A DNA stretch of 38,789 nt from Hofstenia miamia (GCA_004352715.1 SCFE01000049.1:1784526-1823314); one strand, 5' to 3'. Positions 9,038-19,925 are shown, counted from the stretch's first letter. Notes: a model not told the origin generated them from the sequence alone. Numbers and translations: made by a program.

Positions 9038-10414
9038 ATGGCTAAACATACAAGAAGCAAAACCGATAACTCTGCATTTGGTCAGGCAGATGGGTTTAAT
9101 TTGGCAATGACTCCTTCAAGAGCAGATGTTGTGAGACACTATCTTTTCCTTAAACAAAAGGAAGATATAGAAAGAAAAAGATCCACAACAAATTATGAAT
9201 GTTATCAGCAAGTTGCGCTTGACATTGAAAAAATTTGGCAAAGGTTTTCTTTTCCAACTAAANNNNNNNNNNNNNNNNNNNNNNNNNNNNNNNNNNNNNN
9301 NNNNNNNNNNNNNNNNNNNNNNNNNNNNNNNNNNNNNNNNNNNNNNNNNNNNNNNNNNNNNNNNNNNNNNNNNNNNNNNNNNNNNNNNNNNNNNNNNNNN
9401 NNNNNNNNNNNNNNNNNNNNNNNNNNNNNNNNNNNNNNNNNNNNNNNNNNNNNNNNNNNNNNNNNNNNNNNNNNNNNNNNNNNNNNNNNNNNNNNNNNNN
9501 NNNNNNNNNNNNNNNNNNNNNNNNNNNNNNNNNNNNNNNNNNNNNNNNNNNNNNNNNNNNNNNNNNNNNNNNNNNNNNNNNNNNNNNNNNNNNNNNNNNN
9601 NNNNNNNNNNNNNNNNNNNNNNNNNNNNNNNNNNNNNNNNNNNNNNNNNNNNNNNNNNNNNNNNNNNNNNNNNNNNNNNNNNNNNNNNNNNNNNNNNNNN
9701 NNNNNNNNNNNNNNNNNNNNNNNNNNNNNNNNNNNNNNNNNNNNNNNNNNNNNNNNNNNNNNNNNNNNNNNNNNNNNNNNNNNNNNNNNNNNNNNNNNNN
9801 NNNNNNNNNNNNNNNNNNNNNNNNNNNNNNNNNNNNNNNNNNNNNNNNNNNNNNNNNNNNNNNNNNNNNNNNNNNNNNNNNNNNNNNNNNNNNNNNNNNN
9901 NNNNNNNNNNNNNNNNNNNNNNNNNNNNNNNNNNNNNNNNNNNNNNNNNNNNNNNNNNNNNNNNNNNNNNNNNNNNNNNNNNNNNNNNNNNNNNNNNNNN
10001 NNNNNNNNNNNNNNNNNNNNNNNNNNNNNNNNNNNNNNNNNNNNNNNNNNNNNNNNNNNNNNNNNNNNNNNNNNNNNNNNNNNNNNNNNNNNNNNNNNNN
10101 NNNNNNNNNNNNNNNNNNNNNNNNNNNNNNNNNNNNNNNNNNNNNNNNNNNNNNNNNNNNNNNNNNNNNNNNNNNNNNNNNNNNNNNNNNNNNNNNNNNN
10201 NNNNNNNNNNNNNNNNNNNNNNNNNNNNNNNNNNNNNNNNNNNNNNNNNNNNNNNNNNNNNNGCCACAGTCAAGGAATTGAAAGAGCAGTGAGCACTGTT
10301 ACACAAGCCTCTGAGAAGTGCTTTGGATATGAAAAAAGACATTGTTTCATCCTTAATATGAACAAATCACGTGAAATCATGCCTTCATTTGACCAAAAAA
10401 GTCAGTGGAAATAA
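9038..10414 (+). CDS. transposon-associated protein of unknown function, interrupted by gap
   Basis: ATG at 9038 opens a frame before the gap: a basic N-terminus (MAKHTRSK), then TPSRADVVRHYLFLKQKED and VALDIEKIWQRFSFPTK. After exactly 1000 Ns a plus-strand frame reads HSQGIERAVSTVTQASEKC, FGYEKRHCFILNMNKSREIM and ends PSFDQKSQWK. Both ends resemble a family I have seen in invertebrate genomes: an N-terminal YLYL...IW-x-KA-x-IPT block and a C-terminal CHSQ-x-VER...TEAS...SR...MP block. I cannot name its function. The two halves share a frame only by chance of gap length. Flanking candidate inverted repeats suggest it is carried by element X. Confidence 0.55.
   Translation: MAKHTRSKTDNSAFGQADGFNLAMTPSRADVVRHYLFLKQKEDIERKRSTTNYECYQQVALDIEKIWQRFSFPTKXXXXXXXXXXXXXXXXXXXXXXXXXXXXXXXXXXXXXXXXXXXXXXXXXXXXXXXXXXXXXXXXXXXXXXXXXXXXXXXXXXXXXXXXXXXXXXXXXXXXXXXXXXXXXXXXXXXXXXXXXXXXXXXXXXXXXXXXXXXXXXXXXXXXXXXXXXXXXXXXXXXXXXXXXXXXXXXXXXXXXXXXXXXXXXXXXXXXXXXXXXXXXXXXXXXXXXXXXXXXXXXXXXXXXXXXXXXXXXXXXXXXXXXXXXXXXXXXXXXXXXXXXXXXXXXXXXXXXXXXXXXXXXXXXXXXXXXXXXXXXXXXXXXXXXXXXXXXXXXXXXXXXXXXXXXXXXHSQGIERAVSTVTQASEKCFGYEKRHCFILNMNKSREIMPSFDQKSQWK
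9263..10262. other. assembly gap, exactly 1000 Ns
   Basis: A round-number gap inside the ORF that starts at 9038. True length is unknown. Confidence 0.95.
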
Positions 10415-10688
10415 ATAAAATGTAAATAAATGTCATCTTAACTCTTTCATTTAGTAGTTGTACAGTAATATTGCTGTAATGTATTCAATTTTTTATCAAA
10501 AAAATTAAAAAAGCCTACTGTTTTCTTAAACTGCTATAATGCACTTCTAGCCTTGCAGCAACAAATAAGTGAAATCCATGTGCTACCATCTAGAAATTTG
10601 GAAATAAAAAATACTTGGAGAAATAAATATTAGTAGTGTTCTGAATCCCCTGCAATGCACAGTTAAGCAAAATAAAATTTTGACCCCC

Positions 10689-10739
<51 letters not shown>

Positions 10740-10765
10740 TGTATATATATATATATATATATATG
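10689..10765. repeat. (TA)n microsatellite
   Basis: Long TA array with one CTG interruption near 10739. It produces spurious Tyr/Ile frames. Confidence 0.95.
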
Positions 10766-11984
10766 CATTTATCTTTAGTGACTAAACATATTTGTCGGGA
10801 ACTGTAGTACTAAGTACTAAATGTATAAAATGAAATTATTTGATTTGCAAATGTTGATTTTTATGTAATGTGTTGCTAAGTATGTATTATGTTTGTGTGT
10901 ATGGTCTATGTTTTATAAATTATTTCAGAAGCTTTTTTGCAATTTATGACATTACCTTAAATTTTTAAGATTTATAATTTTGTAAAAAGTTTATGCATTT
11001 ATACTTTGTACAAAATCATTAAAAATTTGTAGGAAGCCAAACCGAATTAATGAATTCTATCAAAGAAAAAAATATAAATATATATAATATTTATTGCTCG
11101 ACACATATATTGATTAACGACACAGTTACGCTATTACGACATGAAACGGACGTTTTAACGATATGATTGTTTATCTGGATCTGGTTAGTCTATAACCATA
11201 GTCAAGATGTGGATCAAGATCGGACTCTTTCAACAAGGGTGAAACTTTTAATGTTGAATGAAGCGACTCATTAAAATATGGTGACATTTCTTCTGTGAAT
11301 GGTATTTGATTTTGAGGCTCAAGCAAATATATAAAGTACATGCGCCGTTTAACAATTTTAAGCACGCAGATGAGGTTTTGATCTCCTTTGCAGTTGTTCG
11401 AATTTTCTATTACAAATTACCATTCGAATATGCGGAAGATAAATCGTTCGTATATTTTTATAAACTCTGCTTATAACCTGAATATTTTTTATCTTGATCG
11501 CGCCACTAAAGAGTAAACTCGACTCGAACTCGGATCAAAGTGAGAAAAATCAACTCGTAATTCCCTAGGTAAATGCGGCTGAAAATGTTATAATTGGGCT
11601 TAAGAGGAATACAATGTCCCTGAAAAATTACACTCGCTTGCTATCTCCTGAATTTTGCATGCTCTGGTCATGATTCACCTGAATTTTTCTAAGATGTTAT
11701 TTTTTATGTTGACCAAAATCGAAATTCAGTTTAGACAAATAATTAAACAGCATATTCTTAACATGTTTTCTTAAATAAATCATTTATTATCACTTTAGAA
11801 TCACTTACATATAGGTCATTAGAAAACATTTAAATAGAAAACTTCTCTCTAGTTTATTAACCCACCCTTCAAAATAATACTTTCCCACAAAACAAAAAAA
11901 ATAAATAATAAACAAAACAAAGGAACGCATTCAATTGAACAAATTAGGTATAAGAAGCGAATAATGAAAAACTGTTTCTAAACA
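10766..11984. other. no gene recognised
   Basis: AT-rich DNA. The short minus-strand frame near 11171-11365 has no recognisable family and is not supported. Confidence 0.45.
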
Positions 11985-12075
11985 CAGGTATAAATATATG
12001 GAATGAATTACCAAAATGTATCAAAAAATAGTTACTTTAAAAAACTTTAAGATTATATTAAAAAATACTTTTGGA
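11985..12075 (+). pseudogene. LINE (CR1/L2-like) reverse transcriptase C-terminal scrap
   Basis: Reads INIWNELPKCIK, then TLKNFKIILKN after a frame change. The WN-x-LP...LK-x-FK pattern is the standard C-terminus of CR1/L2/jockey-type LINE proteins. It overlaps the start of an inverted-repeat arm. Confidence 0.55.
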
Positions 12076-12850
12076 CCTTTAATATAAAAAGACTGAAATG
12101 GCGAGGTTATAAATTTTACAATCCTGATTACTCTATTAATAGAAACTATCATCGCCATAACCCAAGTTAATTATTATTAATATTATTCGTAAATATTTCT
12201 TGTTTTGTTTTATTTTGTTTGTATTTCTTTTCTTGACGCTTTCAGCATTATTTATTGTCCAAACAATTTCTGAATATAGATATTTCTACTTCTTCTTCAA
12301 ATTTCTATATACAGATACTAGACAGGTATTAAAACCTCAGACAAAGGAACATCATATAAAAAATCATGAATGAATGACATGCAGTAGGTAAATCTGTGAT
12401 GCATGACACATGTACTGAATATAAATCCAACCAATACCAAGTTATTCTTAATAAAACATTAGCTCAATTCAAGCATCAACTTTCATAATAATATCTATTA
12501 ACTAAGCAATACATATTTAGAGGGAAAATTTTGTAAAAATGGCGAAGCTCAAGTTGAGCGAAATATGTCTCATTTAATCTAATGATTTTATAAAATTACT
12601 AAAGATTCTTAAAACAATAATTTATTTAAAAATTGTTTGACCAATAAAAAATACTGATAAATACTGAAAGCGTCAAGAAATATATACAAAACAAAATAAA
12701 GTAAAACAAAACAATGAATATTTACAAATAATAACAATAACTTACTTTGGCTATAGTGAGGTTAGTTTCTATTAATAGAATTAATTATAACTTCGCCATT
12801 TCAGTCTATATATATTATAGGAGTAAAAATATTTTTTTAAATATCTTAAG
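12047..12850. mobile_element. large inverted repeat with hammerhead-like centre (Penelope-type ends?)
   Basis: About 12,055-12,260 matches the reverse complement of about 12,645-12,845. Shared words include GACTGAAATGGCGA, CTATTAATAGAAACTA and TTCTTGACGCTTTCAG. Between the arms, near 12,535-12,580, is GGCGA, a perfect stem GCTCAA/TTGAGC and a GAAATATGTC box, a hammerhead-like layout with a damaged first core. Inverted pLTRs of a Penelope-like element are the best guess. A foldback transposon is the alternative. Confidence 0.5.
12534..12585 (+). ncRNA. degenerate hammerhead-like motif
   Basis: Stem II (GCTCAA with TTGAGC) and the following GAAA box are intact. The first core reads TGGCGA where CUGANGA is expected, so A6 is G and the preceding C is A. 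Probably inactive. Confidence 0.4.
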
Positions 12851-12989
12851 GTTTTTTTTTACGCAGATTTGATGTATTTTAGTGATTCATTCCTTATACG
12901 TATAGCTGTGTGTAGAAATGCGTTTTTCACTAAACGTTTTTAAAGATGAACATCCGCGGTTCAATCCATAGGACCCTTGATATTTGCTG

Positions 12990-13330
12990 AAGTTACGAAG
13001 AAATTCATCAAGAAGTTTCATCACGCAAGATCAATATCCAATAGAGTTTATAGCTCACAATATTAAAGAGACAATGAATGAGATCATTGAAAAAATATCA
13101 ATTTAAGCAACAAGAAATCATTTATTCATACATTCAAGGTAGAATACAGAGGGTTTCATACAAGCTGCCTAATAAAAAATCTTAAAAACATTAAATCTAT
13201 AAAAGAAACTGTGAGAATAATGTCAACAACATATAAAAAAAGATCTATTGTCAATTTAAGAGCACCTGCTAATTTTGACGATTTGTCTAACGTTGTTTAC
13301 AATATTACATGCGCTTGTGAAAAATAAGAT
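12990..13330 (+). pseudogene. Penelope-like protein relic (linker before GIY-YIG)
   Basis: One frame reads TFKVEYRGFHTSCLIKNLKN, TVRIMSTTYKKR, IVNLRAPANFDDLSN and VVYNITCACEK before a stop. VVY-x-ITC-x-C is the start of the Penelope GIY-YIG domain, and the N-x-R-x-P-x-N linker before it is also typical. The YIGET block itself is lost. A TA microsatellite follows at 13,366-13,390. Confidence 0.55.
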
Positions 13331-13365
13331 GAAGAAATTTAAGTCTAAAAAACTCATGCTCAATA

Positions 13366-13390
<25 letters not shown>
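13366..13390. repeat. (TA)n microsatellite
   Basis: About 12 TA units. Confidence 0.9.
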
Positions 13391-13396
<6 letters not shown>

Positions 13397-13519
13397 TTAC
13401 AAGAAAATATTAATAGCACTTAATTCACGGTATTTCAATTTCTTTTAGTACTATAGTCAGGGTTAATAAATTTGAAACCTCTCTACTTATATTCGAAAAA
13501 TTCAAGCTTATACAATATA

Positions 13520-14295
13520 TTTAATTATGTTATTTTAGTTTTAAAGGTTTTTAGAGAATTGGCTTTCTCAATTTCTGTAGGCAATTCATTCCAAAGGCTG
13601 ATTGAGGTATTAATAAAAGAATTTTGCATTTGTTTTTTCTTCGATTTTGTTTGCCTTATCACTAAGTTGCGTTTACTAAAAAATTCGAAGTTTTAATGTT
13701 TTTGAAATTTTTTAATTGTAAGGAGCGGTTTTGTTAAGATTTTTGTAGAATGTACATAAAAAATTTTCCTTTCAATTCATCGTAAAATTTTTTTCTCATA
13801 AAGCCCAATGTAATATTAATTGCCCAATTTGTTTGTAGTTCAAATTTTCTGAGATAGTGTGTATCAATTGCTGCATAAAAATGCAAGCATAATTTAGATG
13901 ACTTAAGACTAAGACATAAATAAGCTGAACTTTTGCATTAATACTTAGAAGGTGAGAGAAGTTATTTATTGCTGTAATTGCAACACTGCTATTTTTTACT
14001 ATGCTATCTCAATGTTTATGAAATTTAAGTTGCTGTCGAAAATAACTCCCAGATATTTAAAGTGAGTAATTTGTTTTATAATTTCCTTATTTAAATATAG
14101 TATGCATTTGGATGCGTCTGTTTTACTATTTTTACTTTTTATTTTACAAACTTTTGTTAACTATTAATTGTTAGTTTGTGGGATGCATAAACATTTGCTA
14201 ATCTTACACAATTTTTTTCAATTATATCTACTGAATCTTCAACAAGATTTACGATAGTTAAATATTATTGTGTCATCGCGTATTGTAAATTGTCA
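13520..14295 (-). pseudogene. CR1/L2-like LINE reverse transcriptase, 3' part
   Basis: On the minus strand, from 14,290 downward: a YADD box with a one-base deletion (TACGC-GATGACACAATA, expected YADDTII), then ITHFKYLGVIFDSNLNF near 14,035-14,085, and finally SFINTSISLWNELP, then IEKANSLKTFKTKIT and a stop near 13,525. These are reverse transcriptase palm, thumb and C-terminal blocks in correct order. Stops and frameshifts between them mark a dead copy truncated at its 5' side. Confidence 0.7.
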
Positions 14296-14439
14296 CACGT
14301 AAGATTCTTATTTTAATCAAGACATGCTATAGCACAGTATTCATAATCTGTATTATTATTATTATAATAAATGACTGAGTGAAATCGGCCAAATATTGCT
14401 GTTATTTATTCATTTGTTCCAGCCCAGTTAGTGATATAG

Positions 14440-14845
14440 AAGTTCATGGAAGAAACCTTTATCTCCTCCTTAAACTAAACCGACTAGATTTTGAAGATGA
14501 CTAACTCTCTGCCCTTTATCATTTCGTAGTAAGCAGCATTCTCACCTATGGCATTGGGTGCTATGGATCAACCAGCGCCACGTCACACAACCGAATTGAC
14601 CAAATACACCGCAGAGCTATAATGATAAAGGTGATTTCTTGACACACACCTGTTGTAAGTAATGTTAGAAGAGTTGATAAAATACTCCTGCACAAGTCAA
14701 TGAACCCTCAATACCCCCTGAATGTGCTCGTTAAAGTGATGATCCCGCAGCATAATAGAAATCTGAAGAGTGCTAATATGAGGAGAAACCCATATAGGAG
14801 TATGTATACCATCCCGAATAGAGCAGTAAAGAAGTACTAGTTGAG
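14440..14845 (+). pseudogene. LINE reverse transcriptase C-terminal relic, opposite strand
   Basis: Plus-strand frame reads VSSILTYGIGCYGSTSATSH, then HRRAIMIKV and later RRNPYRSMYTIPNRAVKK before a stop. The S-x-L-x-YG...WG-like...RAI pattern is typical of the post-palm part of CR1/jockey-like LINEs. It is a different copy from the minus-strand relic to its left. Confidence 0.5.
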
Positions 14846-15490
14846 ATTTTTAAATTATTTGTATTTCATTTATGAGTCGAGTATTATTCCCTCTCAGTTT
14901 ATTAAACATATTTTTATTCTTGTTTTTTATATGCTTAAATCCAGGTGTTTTCTTCATAGTTTTGATATATTGGTCAAAATCAAGAATTTGATGAGGGCCT
15001 GGGTTAGGTTCTATTCCTAAACTTATCAGAAGATTTGCTAGTATGTGCAGATAATGTATAAAACAGTTGAAAAATATCAGAGAAATGAAACTTGTAAAAG
15101 GAAGTGTCGTTCTAAATATTTTGTAACACTGCTGATAGTATAAGGCTTTTTATTATGGAATAACCTTATAGGAAAGTAATGATAGGTTGAAGAACTGTTG
15201 TGTGGTGTAGCGAAAAAGACCATTAGAATCAGGAAAAAATTTGGATTGTTAAAAACAAATCGCTAAAATTTATGTGTAAAATAAATAATTAACAAAACTC
15301 ACTATTTTAGAGATTGTATAAGATGGTAAAGATGCAGAATCTCTGTGGGTATTAGCAGCGTCGTCGGTGTAGTTTAAAGAATTTTGGAATAGCTTTTATT
15401 TGGCTCGGTGGTAAGCAATAATGTATAAGGTTGGCGTGACCTGTGTTGATAAGTTGAAGGGCTGCGGGTGGCACGCACGGGGCGGTGATT
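14846..15490. other. no gene recognised
   Basis: AT-rich, becoming GC-richer after 15,340. No supported coding sequence. Confidence 0.4.
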
Positions 15491-15639
15491 AATCAGCGAG
15501 CGTGTTGATTGAAAAATTTGCGCGTGGGCTGGTGTCGACAGTAAAAAGCGTCAGGGAGCGGTGTTTTGGGAAGGTTCAAAGTGGTATTTGATGCTACGTG
15601 CGAGTGTTTCGTGTAGCCTGCATTTGAGCACTTCACACC

Positions 15640-16190
15640 GTTTTTTGCAAAAGGTTTCCGATTTGCATCTTGGCCCACGCAGAAATATTTAAAATTTTCG
15701 AAAACTTTGCAGTTATATTTTTTAAGTTTCGCTTTATTAAGAGAATGAATTCGCATACTTTTTAGCGGTGTGAAATCTTTTGCATTCTGCATTAAATCGT
15801 TTCTTCCGACGATGACAATAACATTTCTAATTGTGCTTAATTGTGGATAATCTCCTCCAAGGGCGCTTATAGCATCGTTGATAGTGGCTCCACGGCATGA
15901 ATGTATTATTACGTTCTGTTCTTTTGAGAAGACCGGGTGCTTTAACGGAAACGGTACATGAAAGTGCCAATAATGAGCGTGTCTGTGCTTTCTCTAATTT
16001 TTTCAGGGTTGGTTGCGCCTTTTTTGATATGAATTATTACTGGGCTCTGGAGATGTTTGCTGTTATTTAGAATGCGTTTCAGGTACAGCTTCAGATGATT
16101 TTTCTTCTTGCGATAATTCTTCTGGTATCAGTGTGGTTAATTTATGGAGCAATCCATGAAGCGTTAATAATTCTTCGTTACTTAGCACAT
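15640..16190 (-). pseudogene. SGNH-hydrolase-like fragment, probably retrotransposon ORF1
   Basis: Minus strand, from 16,190 downward: an acidic linker (IPEELSQEEKSSEAVPETHS), KGATNPEKIRESTDTLIIG, then, after a frameshift, VPFPLKHPVFSKEQNVIIHS, CRGATINDAISALGGDY and NVIVIVGRNDLMQ. The spaced IIG(DS), RGATI and GRND-type blocks match blocks I-III of SGNH/GDSL-like domains, which occur in ORF1 of several LINE groups. Block I is damaged. Strand is opposite to the Tx1-like LINE that starts just to the right, so it belongs to another element. Confidence 0.5.
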
Positions 16191-16560
16191 GTGGAAAGAC
16201 TTGAAGAAAGGAATAAACAAATAGAGAGAATTCAAGCACAACAACCTGCTAAAGAAAAGTTCTCAACGCCTGTGTCCAGTCCTAGGCCTTCTCAGTCAGA
16301 AGAAAAACCGAAGAAAGTCCAAAACCAACCCCTGTCTTATCTGCCAGTCGAAAGGACCACCTTCGCAAGCAGAGTGGTAGTCGCTCGTCCCCTCTGAAGA
16401 GGAAGGACCACCTCTCCTCTGCTTGAATCCCCAAGTAAAGTTCAGACACCATCGAGTCCATTTTCTAACAAGTCGCGTAAGGTCAACAGTAGTAGTCCGT
16501 CTATAATGGGTCCCACTGCATTTAGCAAACTTGCCTCACAAACCTAAGTCTCAACTTTTG
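16170..16560 (+). pseudogene. possible ORF1 tail of the Tx1-like LINE
   Basis: The plus frame from about 16,170 reads as a charged helix (HVERLEERNKQIERIQAQQ) then a Ser/Pro/Lys linker (SSPRPSQSEEKPKK), and in the next frame PCLICQSKGPPSQAEW, which could be a zinc-binding turn. It precedes the endonuclease remnants on the same strand, as an ORF1 would. The overlapping 5' part (16,095-16,170) is hydrophobic and may be only the antisense of the SGNH fragment. Confidence 0.35.
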
Positions 16561-16678
16561 TCTAATAAATTAAATGTCAATGGCATTGCAAACCTCAACG
16601 AACTTGTAAAAATAGTAGAAAACTTAAGCATAAATAACCTTTCTTCAAGAAACGAAAATTGCAGGCATAACATCTGCA

Positions 16679-17250
16679 ATGGAAACCTACTTACATAAAA
16701 AGGGCTTTTCTTGCTACAAGTCAGAAAAAACTACAGTAGGAAAGGGCGGCCTTTTAGCATTATGCAATTCTAATAGCCCACAACTAACTTTAAAATTTCA
16801 AAGTCCCACTGTCCAAATTTTTTACCAAAAACAAAACAAATTAATTTTAATCAACCATTACCTAGGGAAGGATGATTTAAAGACAAAATCAATTTCATTA
16901 ACCGTTCACTAGCCTCCCTAAGTTTTTATTCTTTGCTAAGTGCAGGAGATTCTAATTGTTTCTACCTAAATGGGGACGCACATCACTCCCTTACATCATC
17001 TAATTTTTACGTTAACTAGATATAACTATCTCAATAATAACTTTATAGGTAAATTGAATCTAATTGACACCGCTGCTTTTACGGAAAACTTTTACCATAC
17101 CTACTTCAATACTACTAATATATACTCATCTCGTATAGATCATTAAATATTGCCAACTCTAGAGTGCTACAATTGAACTTTTCCGATCATAAACCTTTGA
17201 TGACGACATTTCGAACCGATAAACCGAAAGGACCAGGTGTCTGGCGCATG
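16679..17250 (+). pseudogene. LINE apurinic-type endonuclease remnant
   Basis: Pieces of the APE-type endonuclease in several frames: AGDSNCFYLNGDAHHSLTS near 16,945 (the GDFN block altered to GDSN), TYFNTTNIYSSRIDH near 17,101-17,145 (the SRID block), and FSDHKPLMTTF near 17,180-17,210 (the SDH block), followed by GPGVWRMKTNLL, the usual endonuclease-RT junction. In intact elements this nicks the target DNA. Confidence 0.7.
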
Positions 17251-18420
17251 AAAACTAATCTGCTGAATTATAATTATCATGAAATTGCATCACTTATTAC
17301 TTATTTCTTAGATAATGCAACAACTGCTAATATTCAAATTAAATGGACATTAATGAAAGGAAGGGTTAAAAGCTTTCTACAAGCTAAGCAGAAAACCATT
17401 GAATCAAATCGCTTTTATAAGGCCAGATACTACGAAAAGCAACTAAATTTTCTGTCCCAAGACATGTATAACTATAACGAACCTAAGAATTATTTCGAAA
17501 CCAATCTGCGTAATATTCAAAATCTACAGGCCCAGGACGAGCTCCAGTACATTAAGAACACTGACATGAGGTTAATGAAGGCAGCACTAAGGACATAAAA
17601 AACTATATTAAGAAGTCAATGGATAAATTAAACATTGAGCGCGTAAGATTAGATAATAACCGTTTCTCAGATGATCAAGATGATATCATTAACACTTTCA
17701 CTGATTTTTATAAGAATCTTTATAAAAAACCTGATACTTGCAGTGAAAATAACAATTGGATATATTGGCAAATTTCATTAGATGATAAAAACGTTTTGAA
17801 TCAAGAAATATCCATTCATTGACGAAATTTACCAAGCAATTGATAAATTAAAAAATTTTCCTTGCATAGATGGCCTTAATGCTGCCTTCTACAAAACCTT
17901 TTCCTCAATTCTCGCCCCACATTATTTATTGCTTCTAAAATCTATACTACAAAATGGCCAAATTTCTCATAGTATATCAGGCAGATCATGGATAGGATTT
18001 AAATTTTATAATAACGATTATACAATAAATCGAAATTAGTAAGCTATCCGTAGTCAGTGTATTTTTTAGTCAGTGTTTTTTTATTTATTTCATTTTTGTT
18101 ATTATTGATTTTTTTGTACATAGTAGTTAATGACGCTATTCATTTGAAATATCAGTAAAATATTGTAAAAAATTCAAATGAATATAGATTATCTTATCTT
18201 ATCTTATCTTAAAAATGCAATCATTAAACTACTACCAAAAAAGGGAAAAGATCTCGATCATCTAAAGTTCTGGCGACCTATTTCTCTATTGAACATGGAT
18301 TTAAAAATTTTATCGCATATTCTAAATCATAGATTAGCGCCTCATAAAAGCGAGAAACTCATCCCTAAATATCTCAACTATTCAATGCATTATAGATATA
18401 TGTCGAATAAACAATATTGA
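17164..18420 (+). pseudogene. LINE linker and reverse transcriptase fingers remnant
   Basis: Continues from the endonuclease as a long charged linker (to 17,598), then FTDFYKNLYKK near 17,700, IDEIYQAIDKLKNFPCIDGL near 17,825-17,880 (normally K-x-PG-x-DG) and, after the nested insertion, [38 protein letters not shown] up to about 18,340. Two stops occur before the insertion. Confidence 0.7.
17988..18208 (+). mobile_element. nested 3' end of another LINE with (ATCTT)n tail
   Basis: The Tx1-like frame breaks inside the usual SWKNA block (TCATGGAT before, AAAAATGCAATC after). The inserted 220 bp is AT-rich, has TTTTTTGTACATAG, and ends in tandem TATCTTATCTTATCTT. CR1/L2-like elements often end in such short repeats, so a 5'-truncated insertion is likely. 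Confidence 0.6.
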
Positions 18421-19144
18421 TATGGGATAACTTAATATTGATTTTAATAAAGCTTATGATTCAATTGATCACGACTATTTTTTTAACACATTAAAAAAAC
18501 TAGGTTGCCAGAAATTATTTTGAATCTCATTCGTGTTCTATAATCAAACAACAAATCCTACCTGTTAATTGGTTTTCTTTCTCCAGCAGTAATGCCCCAT
18601 GCCATGTATGTTGTTGAACTTTGCAATAGAACCCTTCCTAAATCAAATACGATACTCACATCAAATTCAGGGATTTACTTACGAGAACATAGAAATAAAA
18701 TATCTTGAATTGGCAGACGGTATCACTTTAATTGCATCAAATTCTGACAGTTTAGTTAACTACTTCAAACACCTGGACGAATTTAGCAAAATCAGCGGAT
18801 TATCTATAAATAAACAAAAATCCATCTTTACGGGCATAAACAAAGCAAAAGAATGGTCTAACGATTGTACATCTATTAACAATGATAAATTTCTAAGTGA
18901 CAATAAAATGCGAATTAATTTCATAACAAATCACAAGATGTCCATTTTTGCCAAAGCTAAGGCTATTAATGGGCTTTTATTAATCAAACTATTATATCAA
19001 ATTCAATATTATCCTTTATTCTCTTTAAGCAATTCAATCCAATGCGCAATCAATAATGCTGTATGGAAAACCAATGATCACTCGAGGCCTACTAAGCTAT
19101 TCAATTACGAAATATCTACTATTACCAACTGTCATATAAGATAA
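18420..19144 (+). pseudogene. LINE reverse transcriptase palm/thumb remnant
   Basis: INIDFNKAYDSIDHDYFFNT near 18,430-18,490 is the first catalytic block (F-x-KAYD). The second, near 18,710, reads LELADGITLIASNSD where YADD is expected, so both the Tyr and the second Asp are lost. KISGLSINKQKSIF follows as the usual block after YADD. Confidence 0.75.
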
Positions 19145-19283
19145 ATATTATATTTACTATATTAAATGCAGAGTGGCATCCCATAAACAAACTGTATTCT
19201 AAAATCATTACGAAATTTACACCAAGAAACAATCTACAGGACATGCTTTGAAATATCATCTTACCTAAGTCTTTCAAAACTAT

Positions 19284-19925
19284 ATGCCCCCNCCCCCCCC
19301 CCTATTGTCGAGTACACTCTCAATTCTACGTCGCCTAAAATTTCAATTGAACCAAAATGGCTGTAGTATGCAACTAGGCGCGATTATAAAAAATCCTAAA
19401 ACGTACGGGGAACCATTTCAATTTTACCAAGATATAGAACCCAAAAGTCTGCAAAACTATAATACGCAAACGGGGTTTTACCTTACAATAAAATTCATCC
19501 ATCAAAGGCCAAACTTTAACTGTCATTTCTATGAACCAGATATATCAAGAATCTTTGATAAGGCTTCAAGCTATTGGCTTATTACTAAGTTTTCAATGCA
19601 AAATATACTTCAAAAATTAAGAAATTCTACAGTACGCTCTTATTATAAAACAATCATATATAAGGTCACCCTGATTCGAATCATAAATCGCGATAAATTT
19701 TACTTTTCTAGATTAATTGAGACGCCATTATGTAGATTATGCAAAATAGAAAATGAAAACCCCCAAACATCTAATATTTCATTGTACAGCCAGAATACCA
19801 CAAAAACCTGCAGACTTCAATATATTTTCAGACTTACTAAGTACATCAAATTTTCACGAAACCATAGAATACTGCATTAAAAGCATTGCCCTGCCAAAAG
19901 ACCAGCAGACATTATAGCTGTGGTT
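19284..19925 (+). pseudogene. LINE ORF2 C-terminal remnant
   Basis: The frame ends with SFSMQNILQKL-like helices and ETPLCRLCKIENENPQTSN, the C-x-x-C zinc-binding pattern before the C-terminus of L1/Tx1-like ORF2. The exact 3' end of the element is not clear. A poly-C run with one N (19,287-19,302) sits just upstream. Confidence 0.55.

Larger units (their letters stand above)
8789..10600 (+). mobile_element. element X, copy 2: candidate DNA transposon carrying the ORF at 9038
   Basis: The left end holds the palindrome (8794-8820) and ATGGTAGCACATG. The same words occur inverted at the right (CATGTGCTACCAT near 10578-10592), just after the ORF ends. This gives a candidate terminal inverted repeat of about 15 bp. 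I found no convincing target duplication. A 1000-N gap lies inside. Superfamily not recognised. Confidence 0.45.
16560..19925 (+). mobile_element. Tx1/L1-like LINE, degraded, nearly full ORF2 span
   Basis: Endonuclease, reverse transcriptase and Cys-containing C-terminal blocks follow in correct order over 3.3 kb on the plus strand, broken by stops and frameshifts and by one nested insertion (17,988-18,208). The fingers motif FWRPISLLN with [11 protein letters not shown] is the Tx1/L1 type. The catalytic YADD is replaced by LADG. It is not able to encode an active enzyme. Confidence 0.75.

Noticed and set aside
10583-10768. Tyr/Ile repeat reading frames at TA arrays (also near 33.4-33.9 kb)
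   Set aside because: They are translations of (TA)n microsatellites, not genes.
11171-11365. 64-residue minus-strand frame
   Set aside because: Short, no family, no supporting context.
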